From the NCBI GenBank assembly GCA_009731375.1, contig BJOX01000150.1:106047-133608 (forward strand): 27,562 nt of DNA, read 5' to 3'. A program made the position numbers and the translations under genes. Origin of the DNA: Paulinella micropora. Lineage: Eukaryota > Cercozoa > Imbricatea > Euglyphida. Below, piece after piece: positions 27,478 through 27,562 of the stretch (position 1 is the first letter of the stretch; each line of letters starts with the position of its first letter). The notes under the pieces were generated by a model, which worked only from the letters and a program-made list of their open reading frames with translations, did not search any database and was not told the origin of the DNA.

Positions 27478-27562
<85 letters not shown>
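26546..27562. repeat. CT, GT/GAGT, GA, CT, CA, TA and CT microsatellites
   Basis: In order: CT (26546-26590), GT with TGAG and TCTG variants (26591-26908), GA (26909-27026), a 60-base unique spacer (27027-27089), CT with GATCT variants (27090-27245), CA (27247-27334), TA (27336-27355), GA (27356-27380) and CT to the window end. The spacer holds CCGATTGAGTCGG, a small hairpin. No genes. Confidence 0.95.

Overview
This is a piece of a nuclear eukaryotic genome. The evidence is GT-AG intron candidates, several classes of eukaryotic transposon, a tRNA-derived SINE, AATAAA signals and very heavy microsatellite content. There are no operons, ribosome binding sites or bacterial genes. I cannot name the organism. 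The tyrosine-recombinase retrotransposon, CACTA-like transposase, very short intron candidate and leucine-rich-repeat fragment would suit an alga, another protist or a repeat-rich invertebrate. The window is a scaffold with eight N runs (1437-1446, 3196-3393, 5348-5574, 7994-8119, 8663-8873, 11031-11040, 22426-23114, 26331-26545). Most of them abut homopolymers or microsatellites.

Layout. 1-400: SINE 3' end and a second ATT-tailed body. 376-968 (-): unknown coding fragment with a possible 51-bp intron. 1185-1620: satellite with poly-G tracts. 1798-4052 (+): decayed CACTA-like transposase with two arrays of 21-bp-spaced palindromes. 4399-5100 (-): tentative Gag-like start and an 18-bp repeat cluster. 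6330-7640: GA and compound microsatellites. 8145-8496 (+): two zinc fingers split by a frameshift. 8874-9750: long TTC array. 9751-9942 (+): SINE. 9943-10166 (+): unknown coding fragment. 12146-13076: 3' end of a dead LINE inside GAA arrays. 13724-22312: a DIRS/Kangaroo/PAT-type tyrosine-recombinase retrotransposon on the minus strand (Gag, RT, RNase H, recombinase) with 98-99 % identical direct repeats and copies of a second repeat. 22378-23609: gap and a leucine-rich-repeat exon (-). 24224-25340: CT array and AT-rich DNA. 25343-25625 (-): the most complete SINE, with its tRNA-like head. 25634-27562: AAT, TA, GA/CT, GT and CA arrays with long foldbacks.

The content is mainly mobile elements and the simple repeats they sit in. 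The DIRS-like element needs no integrase: its reverse transcriptase and RNase H would make cDNA, and the tyrosine recombinase would insert a circular form. The SINE encodes nothing; its 3' end and ATT tail imply mobilisation by a LINE with a matching 3' end, not seen here. No intact host gene is visible. The leucine-rich-repeat, zinc-finger and 376-968 fragments are the best candidates for host coding sequence. Long translations made only of Ile, Leu, Ser, Lys, Phe or Arg-Glu are microsatellite artefacts and are not listed.
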